Positions 1 through 7,169 of a stretch of DNA of 14,728 bases are shown piece after piece. The DNA is from Ignavibacteriaceae bacterium. Lineage in GTDB: Bacteria; Bacteroidota; Ignavibacteria; Ignavibacteriales; Ignavibacteriaceae. The notes under the pieces are model-generated. The model searched no databases and was not told where the DNA came from. It saw nothing but the letters and a program-made list of their open reading frames with translations. Each line of letters opens with the position of its first letter. Within the stretch, counting starts at the first letter, position 1. The position numbers and the translations under genes are program-made. The stretch spans positions 1-14,728 of the forward strand of contig JACAFA010000131.1 in the NCBI GenBank assembly GCA_013388525.1, given 5' to 3'.

Positions 1-345
1 ATGGACAGACAGATACTGACCAAGATACAGGTAGAGATGATCTATGGAAATCCACCGGCATTACCATTGGATTATATCTTATGGCAGAACTTCCCGAATC
101 CGTTCAACCCGAGCACAACGGTAAAGTTCCAGATACCACAGACAAGCGATGTAACAATAAAGATCTACGATATGTTAGGTCAGGAAGTAAGAACATTGTT
201 TGCAGGTGAAGTATTAAGAGGAACATATTCGGTTGATTGGGATGGAAAGAATGATGCAGGTCAGCAGATGAGTTCAGGCAGCTATATATACAGAATGGTA
301 GCTGGTGAATTTATGCAGGCTAAAAAGATGATTCTAATTAAATAA
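1..345 (+). CDS. C-terminal part of a T9SS type A sorting-domain surface protein (5' end outside window)
   Basis: This is most likely the last 114 residues of a longer exported protein whose start lies before the window. The Met at position 1 has no visible upstream signal and no signal peptide follows it. From about residue 25 the sequence is a complete type A C-terminal sorting domain: NFPNPFNPST (residues 30-39), then a beta-sandwich with KIYDMLGQEV and SGSYIYRM, ending in the basic tail KKMILIK. In this family the domain directs export through the type IX system and is then removed or swapped for a surface anchor. The cargo domain is not visible, so its function is unknown. Codon choice differs from the neighbours: CAG, AAG, ATA, GTA and TTC are preferred until the last dozen codons. 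A strong terminator follows 12 bp after the stop. Confidence 0.85.
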   Translation: MDRQILTKIQVEMIYGNPPALPLDYILWQNFPNPFNPSTTVKFQIPQTSDVTIKIYDMLGQEVRTLFAGEVLRGTYSVDWDGKNDAGQQMSSGSYIYRMVAGEFMQAKKMILIK

Positions 346-357
346 ACTTTCGTTTAA

Positions 358-394
358 GCAATCCTGCCTCTTTTGAAGAGGCAGGATTGCTTTC
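358..394 (+). terminator. Rho-independent terminator
   Basis: GCAATCCTGCCTC (358-370) pairs perfectly with GAGGCAGGATTGC (378-390). Two further T-A pairs inside leave a 3-nt loop, and TTTC follows the stem. The T tract is short but the 13-15 bp perfect stem is strong. It closes the first gene and separates it from the cluster that starts at 449. Confidence 0.85.
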
Positions 395-448
395 TAATTA
401 TTAAACCAAAAATTAAAAATATAATAAATCGGGAATAGAATATATGAT

Positions 449-1525
449 ATGAAATATTTTTACACGATTATACTAATAATATTTTTATACATAACAATTG
501 CATCAGGTCAAACATCAGCGAATGTGGAATTTTCAATCATTAGTCATGATAATACTGGTTTGAGAGATACATTATTTTTTGGATTAGATCTTACAGCCAC
601 TGATGGACTTGATATACACTTAAACGAATTTGACTTACCTCCACCACCACCTGGAAACGCATTTGACGTACGTTTTTGGCTGCCTCCTTTTTCCGGAGCT
701 CTATCTTCCTGGAGAGATTACAGAGCACCGGGTGATCCACCTGCATTTCCGTTTAATGGTAACAAACAGCATGTTATTAAATTTCAATCTACTGATTATC
801 CTTTTACTTTTAGCTGGAGTTTACCTCCGACAATTGATCCTTCTAGTACTATTAAGGATCCATTTGGTGGTGTAATTATCAATGCTAGTTTTTCCGGAAC
901 TGACAGTGTGATAGTAAATAATGCTGCTATAACACAATTAAATATATCTGTTAATTATAGTAATATTCTACCTGTTGAACTATTCTCTTTCACAACCGAG
1001 ATTTTGGACCAGAGTGTGCTCCTAAAATGGGTTACAGCATCTGAATTGAACAATAATGGATTTTATATTGAAAGAAGTCAGCCAGAATCAGAATGGCAAT
1101 CCATTGGTTTTGTGCCAGGATCTGGTACATCATCCGAGACTAAGTTTTACACTTTCCTGGATACACGCATCATAAAAAATATTTATAAATATAGATTGAA
1201 ACAGGTCGATTTTGATGGAACATATAGCTACTCACAGGAAATTATTGCGGACTTAGTTCCAAATAAATTTGTATTAAATCAAAACTACCCGAATCCTTTT
1301 AATCCATCAACTACGATTTCATTCTCTTTGCCGGAGAAGTCTCAGGTTAGCCTAAGTGTTTATAATCTTATAGGAGAAAAAGTTAGTGTAATTGCTAACC
1401 AGGTTTTGGAAAAAGGTACTTATAGTTTTAACTGGAATGCATCAGCTTTTAAATCAGGGGTTTACTTTTATGAACTTCGTGCAGATGATGTTTACCTTAC
1501 TAAAAAAATGCAGCTAATTAAATAA
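449..1525 (+). CDS. T9SS cargo protein with LPPPPP-FDVR domain and FN3-like region
   Basis: This is an exported surface protein of 358 residues with no recognised enzymatic function. Residues 1-21 are a signal peptide (hydrophobic core IILIIFLYITIASG). Residues about 25-170 form a beta-rich domain carrying FGLDLTATDGLD, then LPPPPP (63-68) and FDVR (72-75), then WLPPF and SSWRDYR. Residues about 174-265 start LPVELFSFTTE and resemble the fibronectin-III-like module that often precedes sorting domains in this phylum (LLKWVTASELNNNGFYIER). Residues about 273-358 are the sorting domain, with NYPNPFNPST at 279-288 and KKMQLIK at the end. The first 170 residues are paralogous to the next gene, which lacks the FN3-like module. 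The ATG at 449 has only a weak GGGA upstream but gives a proper signal peptide. Confidence 0.9.
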   Translation: MKYFYTIILIIFLYITIASGQTSANVEFSIISHDNTGLRDTLFFGLDLTATDGLDIHLNEFDLPPPPPGNAFDVRFWLPPFSGALSSWRDYRAPGDPPAFPFNGNKQHVIKFQSTDYPFTFSWSLPPTIDPSSTIKDPFGGVIINASFSGTDSVIVNNAAITQLNISVNYSNILPVELFSFTTEILDQSVLLKWVTASELNNNGFYIERSQPESEWQSIGFVPGSGTSSETKFYTFLDTRIIKNIYKYRLKQVDFDGTYSYSQEIIADLVPNKFVLNQNYPNPFNPSTTISFSLPEKSQVSLSVYNLIGEKVSVIANQVLEKGTYSFNWNASAFKSGVYFYELRADDVYLTKKMQLIK

Positions 1526-1557
1526 TTACTTAATTATACATAAACAATGGAACTACT

Positions 1558-2391
1558 ATGAAAAATCTAATTAAATCATTTTCAATTCTGATTATTAGTT
1601 TTGCAAACACATTAATATTCTCTCAGGAAATTCCGGATGTTTCGCAAGACATTACCCTCAGAAATAATTTTGGTGAAAGCCAGATACTTTCATTTGGTCT
1701 GGATCACCTTGCCACAGATGATATAGATTTTATTTTAGGTGAACTTGAATTACCTCCGCCACCACCAACTGAAGTGTGGGATATGCGTCAATGGTTACCT
1801 CCTTTCAATGGTGTTATCTCTGCATGGAAAGACTATCGGGGAGAAACAAATTTTCCTTATACAGGACAGCGAGAGCATCGACTGGCTTTCCAAATTGGTG
1901 AACATACAGATACACTTTATATCGAATGGAATTTTCCTCCAGAGATCACTGGCGTACTGACAGATTTAATTACAGGAACACTGGTTAATGTACCAATGCA
2001 AGGAATTGGAAGTTTTGCTATGGTTCGCGGGGTGATGCCGGATCCACTTCTTCTGGACAAAATAAAAATGACAATTAATTATAATAATGTTGTTGCTGAT
2101 GTTAATGAGTCTTTAAGCGATGTACCTACAAATTATATACTTGAGCAAAATTATCCGAATCCATTTAATCCCTCGACTAAAATAAATTTTTCTTTACCAA
2201 CTGATTCTGAGATTAAATTGAAGATATTTGATGTACTCGGTAATGAAGTTGCAAATCCTGTCTCCGGATATTATTTGGCAGGAAACTACTCTGTTGAATT
2301 CAATGCGAAGGGCTTAGCATCTGGGATATATATTTACCAGTTAAACTATAATGGTAAAATAATTTCAAAGAAAATGACTCTTCTAAAATAA
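1558..2391 (+). CDS. T9SS cargo protein, tandem paralog of the preceding gene
   Basis: This 277-residue surface protein starts 32 bp after the previous stop and has GGA 6 bp before the ATG. Residues 1-23 are a signal peptide ending near IFSQ. Residues about 28-175 match the N-terminal domain of the neighbour: FGLDHLATDDID, LPPPPP (65-70), WDMR (74-77), WLPPF and SAWKDYR, followed by a W-[NS]-[FL]-PP element and a closing strand KMTINYNN. The FN3-like module is missing, so the domain joins a short linker and the sorting domain directly (NYPNPFNPST at 198-207, end KKMTLLK). The order and motif spacing show a tandem duplication that has since diverged considerably. The biological role is unknown; a structural or adhesive surface role is a guess. 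Confidence 0.9.
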   Translation: MKNLIKSFSILIISFANTLIFSQEIPDVSQDITLRNNFGESQILSFGLDHLATDDIDFILGELELPPPPPTEVWDMRQWLPPFNGVISAWKDYRGETNFPYTGQREHRLAFQIGEHTDTLYIEWNFPPEITGVLTDLITGTLVNVPMQGIGSFAMVRGVMPDPLLLDKIKMTINYNNVVADVNESLSDVPTNYILEQNYPNPFNPSTKINFSLPTDSEIKLKIFDVLGNEVANPVSGYYLAGNYSVEFNAKGLASGIYIYQLNYNGKIISKKMTLLK

Positions 2392-2431
2392 GTGGATAAA
2401 CAGAATTAAAAGAAACAAGCAACAAAAACCT

Positions 2432-2977
2432 GTGAATCGAAAATCGGTTAAGATATCTCTTGATATGGTTGATCAGTCAAGAGAAATTATTGAAGTTGTC
2501 TCCGAGTATTACAGTCTTCCAAAATTAGAGGGAGTTTCCAAGCGTTCAATTATAACCGGCAGGAACAAAGTAAATCTTTATAGTTTAAGTTGTTCATGCA
2601 AAGATCATAGAGCTAGCGTGACAATTTATCCAAAACGTGATATAAGAAGAATATGCAGGCATCTTTATAACAAACTTTTTGCAGAACTTGAAGATAAACT
2701 CGATGAACTAACCAAATTATTATTGCACAATCAATTTTGGTTTGGGCAGACAAATGTGAAAAAAATATTTTTCTACAAATCCAGTTTGTATGTTGGCTTG
2801 CATGGAGCAGGAAGTATTATCAGCGTTTTCTTAAAAAAAGATAAGTGGGAAAAATTTGTTTATGATTTCGTGTTAAATCAGTGGGTGAATTCGTTAAAAC
2901 CATTCGATGATGAAATACTATTGAACCAATTAACGGAATTTATTGTAACGCTAAATCTTAGTTATAAATCAGGCTAA
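2432..2977 (+). CDS. Small SWIM-like zinc-finger protein of unknown function
   Basis: This 181-residue protein has no signal peptide or membrane segment and is probably cytoplasmic. The striking feature is C54-S-C56, eighteen residues, then C75-R-H77, which fits the SWIM zinc-finger pattern CxC-x(n)-CxH. SWIM fingers bind zinc and mediate DNA or protein contacts. They are normally found as part of larger proteins such as SWI2/SNF2-type helicases or MuDR-type transposases; here the finger stands in a short protein. The C-terminal half (NQFWFGQTNVKKIFFYKSS and onward) is mixed alpha/beta and not recognised. The start used is GTG at 2432; an in-frame ATG at 2465 would remove 11 residues without touching the finger. 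Neither start has a clear ribosome-binding site. The SWIM call rests on the four ligands and their spacing only. Confidence 0.7.
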   Translation: MNRKSVKISLDMVDQSREIIEVVSEYYSLPKLEGVSKRSIITGRNKVNLYSLSCSCKDHRASVTIYPKRDIRRICRHLYNKLFAELEDKLDELTKLLLHNQFWFGQTNVKKIFFYKSSLYVGLHGAGSIISVFLKKDKWEKFVYDFVLNQWVNSLKPFDDEILLNQLTEFIVTLNLSYKSG

Positions 2978-3016
2978 GTTATCTTCTAAGCAAAATATTT
3001 GATTGCAATAAATGCT

Positions 3017-3892
3017 ATGTTAGTTACAAATAAAATATTCATTATCGGAATAATTAGTGTAATTTTATTAACTTTCCTTTTGCTTACCGGAGCCTCGGAG
3101 GGACGAATTGAAAAACAATCAATTGCAGATAAATGGGAAAGATTAAATAATTATTTTGTTTTTGATATAATAGAATATAAAAGTGACTTAATATTTTGTT
3201 CTAAACAGGGAATTTTTAACTTAACTGAAAAACTGCATTCGGACCCTGCATATTGCCTGGCAACTGATGGGAATATTATTGTCGCCGGAACCAGTTATGG
3301 CTTACTTGTCTTTGATTCAACCTGGAAAAAAGTGGAAATCTTTCAGAATGGATTACCTGCTCAGGTAAGAGTCATAAAAAATTATAATAATCTTTTTTTT
3401 CTGGGACATACAGAAGGAAGCTATGGTATATCAACCTGGCATCCTGAAAAAGGTATTTTATATCAGCACGATTTTCATGCTTACATACGATCAATCGAAG
3501 TTCACGATACAAAAGTTTATGCCGGCGATCAGGATGGGATTATCTGGATAAGTGAAAATTCAGGAAGAAGTTTTGATTCAACAATTATTTTGGACAATCT
3601 CCATTTAGCTGTAAGAAGCATTAAATGGATTAATGACGATATGTTAATTGGTGCTGGTTGGATTTTTAAGAACTATGAAAAAACTCAACATTACGTAACT
3701 CCAATGGATTTTTATATGAATTTTGTTTTATCCGGAGATCAGGGTGTTCTAATATTTGATGATCAGATGAAAAAATTAATTCCCTTTAATGAAGGATTGG
3801 ATGATCTCCGTGTTTCCAGGTTATTACTATATGATGGTAATCTTTACGTTGGAACAGTTACAGGATTGTTTAAACGACCTTATAAACAATAA
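3017..3892 (+). CDS. Membrane-anchored or secreted beta-propeller-like protein
   Basis: The preferred start is the ATG at 3017, because MLVTNKIFIIGIISV then begins a clean N-terminal hydrophobic segment. A TTG at 2999 would add six residues. After the signal or anchor (about residues 5-24) come repeated units of the form [IV]-x-AGTSYGLLVFD, KVYAGDQDGIIWIS, LSGDQGVLIFD and LYVGTVTGLFK. Such G-x-x-x-G-[IL]-x-x-[SFD] strands are typical of ligand-binding-type or BNR/YVTN-type beta-propellers. About five to seven blades would fit the 291 residues. There is no catalytic motif and no sorting domain, so the protein is probably held at the inner membrane or released to the periplasm. It lies between the SWIM-like gene and the WG-repeat lipoprotein, 39 and 32 bp away. 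The exact propeller family is uncertain. Confidence 0.75.
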   Translation: MLVTNKIFIIGIISVILLTFLLLTGASEGRIEKQSIADKWERLNNYFVFDIIEYKSDLIFCSKQGIFNLTEKLHSDPAYCLATDGNIIVAGTSYGLLVFDSTWKKVEIFQNGLPAQVRVIKNYNNLFFLGHTEGSYGISTWHPEKGILYQHDFHAYIRSIEVHDTKVYAGDQDGIIWISENSGRSFDSTIILDNLHLAVRSIKWINDDMLIGAGWIFKNYEKTQHYVTPMDFYMNFVLSGDQGVLIFDDQMKKLIPFNEGLDDLRVSRLLLYDGNLYVGTVTGLFKRPYKQ

Positions 3893-3924
3893 TTAAAATA
3901 AACCTATTGGTGTTTAGGATTAAT

Positions 3925-5019
3925 ATGAAACAAAAAAGTTTAAATAGCATAAGAGAATTTAGAAATGTATTTATGCTGTTCTTAATTATTTCAATTTGTT
4001 TTGGATGCACAACTCAAACGAACAGCCAGTTGGAACAGGCTATTATTAATGACTATATAAATAATTGGTCAGGAATTTTAAATAATAATTCGGCTGTAAT
4101 TGTTGTGGGTGATAAATATGGACTCATCGATAACACTGGCAAAATAATTATGGAGCCAAAATTTCAATTAGTCTTTCCTCTGTATGACGGGCTTGCGATT
4201 TCAGGTTCTTTGATTGATAGTTGTGACTGTTTGAAATATGGTTTTGTTAACAGCAGTGGTCAGCTGGTTGTAAATTATAAATATCCTAAAGTTCAAAACT
4301 TCTCTGAAGGTTTAGCTGCATTTTCAATCTTAAACAATCAACAAAAACTTAGGTGGGGTTATTTAGACAAAACAGGAAAAGAAATAATATCTCCACAGTA
4401 TCTTCGTGCAAAACCATTTTACGATGGAAAAGCTGCCGTAATGGACTCCTCTGGAAAATGGGGATTCATTGATAAAAACAATAACTTTAAAATAAAACCG
4501 GCTTTCGATGATGTTTTATTTTTTACTGAAGGACTTTGTGCTGTAAACATTCAAAATCAATTTGGATTTATTGATGAGTCAGGAAATATTGTAATTACAC
4601 CAAAATATGATGCTGTGATTTTCTTTAATGAAGGTTATTGTCCGGTAATGAAGGATAATAAAGTTGGTTTTATAGATAATAATGGTAATCTCGCCTTGCC
4701 AATTAGTTTTGATAATGCAAAACCATTTTCGAGTGGTATTGCACCTGTTCTTGTTAATGGAAAATGGGGCTACATTGATAAAAAAGGAAATTATAAAATC
4801 GAACCACAGTTTGATGATGCATATATGTTTTTCAATGATAAAGCTTTAGTAAGAATTGGTGATAAGTTTGGCTTCATTAATACCGATGGTAAATATTTAA
4901 TTAATCCAAAATATGATTTCTTAACTCAATTTATAGGTGGTATTGCTGAAGCTTCAATTGCATCTTTGGAAAAAAGAGGATATATAAATGAAAAGGAAGA
5001 ATGGATTTATAATTACTGA
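3925..5019 (+). CDS. WG-repeat lipoprotein
   Basis: The ATG at 3925 is preferred because AGGA lies 5 bp upstream. A TTG at 3907 would add six residues. Residues 1-27 form a lipoprotein-type signal (hydrophobic MLFLIISICFG) with Cys28 as the likely lipidated residue; the lipobox is atypical, having C-F-G before the Cys. The rest is a chain of WG-type repeats, [YFW]-G-[FYL]-[IVL]-[DN]-x(2,3)-G-x(3,4)-I-x-P-x-[FY]-D, with repeat starts near residues 65, 105, 144, 179, 213, 247, 281 and 315, and a worn ninth near 352. From the fourth repeat on, spacing is exactly 34 residues. WG repeats form beta-rich arrays of unclear function, probably for binding. It is the last gene of the cluster; a terminator follows 46 bp after the stop. 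Confidence 0.88.
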   Translation: MKQKSLNSIREFRNVFMLFLIISICFGCTTQTNSQLEQAIINDYINNWSGILNNNSAVIVVGDKYGLIDNTGKIIMEPKFQLVFPLYDGLAISGSLIDSCDCLKYGFVNSSGQLVVNYKYPKVQNFSEGLAAFSILNNQQKLRWGYLDKTGKEIISPQYLRAKPFYDGKAAVMDSSGKWGFIDKNNNFKIKPAFDDVLFFTEGLCAVNIQNQFGFIDESGNIVITPKYDAVIFFNEGYCPVMKDNKVGFIDNNGNLALPISFDNAKPFSSGIAPVLVNGKWGYIDKKGNYKIEPQFDDAYMFFNDKALVRIGDKFGFINTDGKYLINPKYDFLTQFIGGIAEASIASLEKRGYINEKEEWIYNY

Positions 5020-5039
5020 TTCAACTATGATTCTTTAAA

Positions 5040-5062
5040 CTCTCTCTCTCGCTCTCTCCTTC
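5040..5062. repeat. Pyrimidine CT-rich tract
   Basis: A nearly pure C/T stretch with one G at 5051 (TCTCTCTCTCGCTCTCTCC) sits between the stop of the WG-repeat gene and the terminator. It looks like a dinucleotide microsatellite. No function is evident; it lies in the 3' untranslated part of the transcript. Confidence 0.6.
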
Positions 5063-5065
5063 GAC

Positions 5066-5099
5066 AAAGGGGCGCTACATCCTGTGGTGCCCTTTTTTA
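5066..5099 (+). terminator. Rho-independent terminator of the five-gene cluster
   Basis: AAAGGG (5066-5071) pairs with CCCTTT (5090-5095). After a bulged G at 5072, CGCTAC pairs with GTGGTG through two G-T wobbles around the loop ATCCT. A run of six T begins within the 3' arm at 5093. This is a convincing intrinsic terminator 46 bp after the WG-repeat gene. Confidence 0.85.
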
Positions 5100-5284
5100 T
5101 TCTTATAGTTTATGTTCAACCATACTATACAAGAATTTTAGCACTATTCTTTTCTTATTTCATGTAAATAAATAAAGTAAATTTTTCGTTTATTCTGCGA
5201 TTTTCAGCCGAATTTTTTAAAAGTAAGCATTATGATTGGGTATAGTTTTTGTTTTCAAGCCTTTAAATTGTTAAGGAAATAAAA

Positions 5285-5953
5285 ATGAAAAACATACTTT
5301 CTTATATTATTTTATTACCAAGTATTTTAATCATAGCTGGCTGCAATAGCTTTATCAGTCTGGTTGGTAACAGGCAAAATAGTATTCCAATAAACGTCGG
5401 TAATCAAAATATTTTACCAATATATGTTTATACTGTGAATTCCTGTTTGATCCCGGGAAGTATCATCGGTGGTCATTACGATGGAATGGCTAAAGTTAAA
5501 CAACAACATTATTTTGCATCCGAAACAATAAGTGAATATTGGCAAAAACAGTATGTTGAAATTCTTTCAGAGGAGTTTAATCATTCAGGTTACGACATTT
5601 CCGATCAGAATGAGAGTAATGTTTTATTTTTAAACCAGGGATATATTATTGTAATAGGATCAATAGTAAATCAAAATATTAAAACTTATGGTGAGTTTGG
5701 CGGAGATCGCACAGAAGTGTCACTGGAAATTCTCTGGCAGTTTTATCATAGTATAAAAAACAACTTAATCTATCAACTAAAAGTTAAGGGTGACGCTTAT
5801 AATTGCGGGATAGCAATTGAAATGACTTCTCTTGATGCTTACAAAAATTGTGTTAGAAATCTTTTGGCAGATTCAAGTATGGTAAATGAAATGATAAATT
5901 ATTCAAATGAAAATTCCTGGTATTATCAGTTTACAACGGCTAATACATTTTGA
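5285..5953 (+). CDS. Putative lipoprotein of unknown function
   Basis: The protein has 222 residues. AAGGA lies 7 bp before the ATG, supporting this start. Residues 1-19 are a lipoprotein signal peptide with the lipobox I-A-G before Cys20; the residue after the cysteine is Asn, not Asp. Beyond that the protein is not recognised. It has an alpha/beta texture: a strand-rich start (ILPIYVYTVNSC), a long amphipathic helix (ISEYWQKQYVEILSEEFNHS) followed by GYDIS, a strand IIVIGSIVNQ, and a closing helix (DAYKNCVRNLLADSSMVNEM). That order, with a helix followed by a G-x-I strand, is seen in small outer-membrane lipoproteins of several families, but no family could be assigned. It stands alone, 185 bp after the cluster terminator, and converges with the minus-strand phosphatase. 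Confidence 0.82.
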   Translation: MKNILSYIILLPSILIIAGCNSFISLVGNRQNSIPINVGNQNILPIYVYTVNSCLIPGSIIGGHYDGMAKVKQQHYFASETISEYWQKQYVEILSEEFNHSGYDISDQNESNVLFLNQGYIIVIGSIVNQNIKTYGEFGGDRTEVSLEILWQFYHSIKNNLIYQLKVKGDAYNCGIAIEMTSLDAYKNCVRNLLADSSMVNEMINYSNENSWYYQFTTANTF

Positions 5954-6075
5954 ATTAAACATATCTCAGAAAAATATTTTGATAGAGTTTAACTGATAAC
6001 CTTTAATTTGATTTTGCTCTTTTGAAAAATTTTAAATTAAATATTAATGTTTAAGAAAATATCAACCAGTTATTT

Positions 6076-6972
6076 TCATACTTTCTTTATGATAATCATC
6101 GTTGCATCATCGTCAATTGTCTGGCTATAGTCTTTAAAATCTGACTTAATACTTTCAAAGATTTCTTTTGCAGAATGCTGTTTAACTTCCCTAAGCTTTT
6201 TTTCGAGTCTGGAAGAAATGTAATTTAATTCTCCATTTTGCTGCTCGGTAAATCCATCCGTAAACAAAATCAGAATATCACCATTACCCATCACACTTAG
6301 CGAATTCACAGAATAACGCTTTTTGTAACCGAGAATGCTTTTAAATAATCTTCCATCAATATCAGACTCTGAAGGAAGTGTACCTATTGGTGGAAAATTT
6401 ATGAGATTGAGATTATCTATGTTGACAATTTTATTGTATTCATTTGAAAATATAAGCGGAAGAGGATGACCGGCAGATATAAATCTAAAATCGCCATTGC
6501 TTTCAATCTCACCATAAATCATTGTTATGAATTTATCTATACTCGATGATTGATGAAATCTCTGGTTAATAGTTTCAAACAAGTCAACTGTTATTTCGCC
6601 ATAAAGTGAGAGCTCATAACTTGCTCCTACTAAGAAAGCTTGATGAAGCATAGCATTAAGTAAAGAATCAGTAATGCTGTGTCCACTGACATCTGATAAT
6701 AAAATCCCGGCTCGATTTTTAAGTTGATTAAGTTTTTTGACAACCTCAATTTTATCTGTCATTTCAGACTGTCTGATGCGTTCTTTAAGATTAAATCGTT
6801 TTGCAAAATCAACATAAATTATGTGATCACCACAAACATCACCTAAGAGCGAGATTGATTCACCATAAATATCCAAACCATTAATTGCAGGTATTTCTCC
6901 CGGATTTGGTTTAATATTTTTCGCAATTTTCTGAAAGTTAATAATTTCATCTTTTTCATTTAAAATATGCAT
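6076..6972 (-). CDS. PP2C/SpoIIE (RsbU-type) serine/threonine phosphatase, catalytic domain only
   Basis: This 298-residue cytoplasmic protein has AAAGGA 6 bp before the ATG. It consists almost entirely of a metal-dependent PPM phosphatase domain. Visible motifs are GDVCGDHIIYVDF (44-56, metal Asp49), LSDVSGHS (92-99, Asp94), SAGHPLPL (166-173), LFTDGFTE (236-243, Asp239) and DDDAT (287-291). Members of this family dephosphorylate serine or threonine on partner proteins, classically anti-sigma-factor antagonists, to control sigma factors or other switches. No sensor (PAS, GAF, HAMP, response-regulator) domain precedes the catalytic part, so input must come from elsewhere. The usual GGDxYD motif is stretched here to GDHIIYVDF, followed by an extra charged helix (RFNLKERIRQ). 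This seems to mark a subfamily rather than decay, since every other motif is intact. No antagonist or anti-sigma gene is nearby. Confidence 0.92.
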   Translation of the reverse strand: MHILNEKDEIINFQKIAKNIKPNPGEIPAINGLDIYGESISLLGDVCGDHIIYVDFAKRFNLKERIRQSEMTDKIEVVKKLNQLKNRAGILLSDVSGHSITDSLLNAMLHQAFLVGASYELSLYGEITVDLFETINQRFHQSSSIDKFITMIYGEIESNGDFRFISAGHPLPLIFSNEYNKIVNIDNLNLINFPPIGTLPSESDIDGRLFKSILGYKKRYSVNSLSVMGNGDILILFTDGFTEQQNGELNYISSRLEKKLREVKQHSAKEIFESIKSDFKDYSQTIDDDATMIIIKKV

Positions 6973-7156
6973 TCATATTCCTTTGTTAGTTAAAGCACAA
7001 TATAAGGATTCAATATGAAGTTCAAATTAGGAGTAGATTAATGATTTGTTAAATTTTTCAACTCAGTAGATATCATCATATATCTTTTACTAATACGTAA
7101 AAATATTAATAATCTTATATTAATCTAATTTTAATATTTAGGTAAAATTAGATGGT

Positions 7157-7164
7157 TATTTTTG
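7157..7164 (+). promoter_or_regulatory. Possible Bacteroidota-type -7 element
   Basis: TATTTTTG matches the Bacteroidota -7 consensus TAnnTTTG exactly and lies a few bases before the proposed small RNA start near 7170. No convincing -33 TTTG was found at the expected distance upstream, and the region is very AT-rich, so chance is a real possibility. Confidence 0.3.
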
Positions 7165-7169
7165 CTATT

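Larger units (their letters stand above)
449..5019 (+). other. Probable five-gene operon (two T9SS cargo paralogs, SWIM-like protein, propeller, WG-repeat lipoprotein)
   Basis: Five genes run in the same direction with gaps of 32, 40, 39 and 32 bp (using the preferred starts). There is no hairpin between them. Terminators lie just before (358-394) and just after (5066-5099). This arrangement suggests one transcript. Four of the products are exported or membrane-anchored and one, the SWIM-like protein, has no export signal. A shared function is inference only. Confidence 0.55.

Noticed and set aside
630..875. Overlapping plus-strand open frame inside the first paralog
   Set aside because: It is in another frame of a gene with a signal peptide, recognisable domains and a sorting domain; its own translation is low-complexity Leu/His-rich and has no upstream signal.
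5954..6075. Possible bidirectional terminator between the convergent lipoprotein and phosphatase genes
   Set aside because: Only short, AT-only pairings (such as AAAATTTT) were found; none gives a credible stem with a T run.
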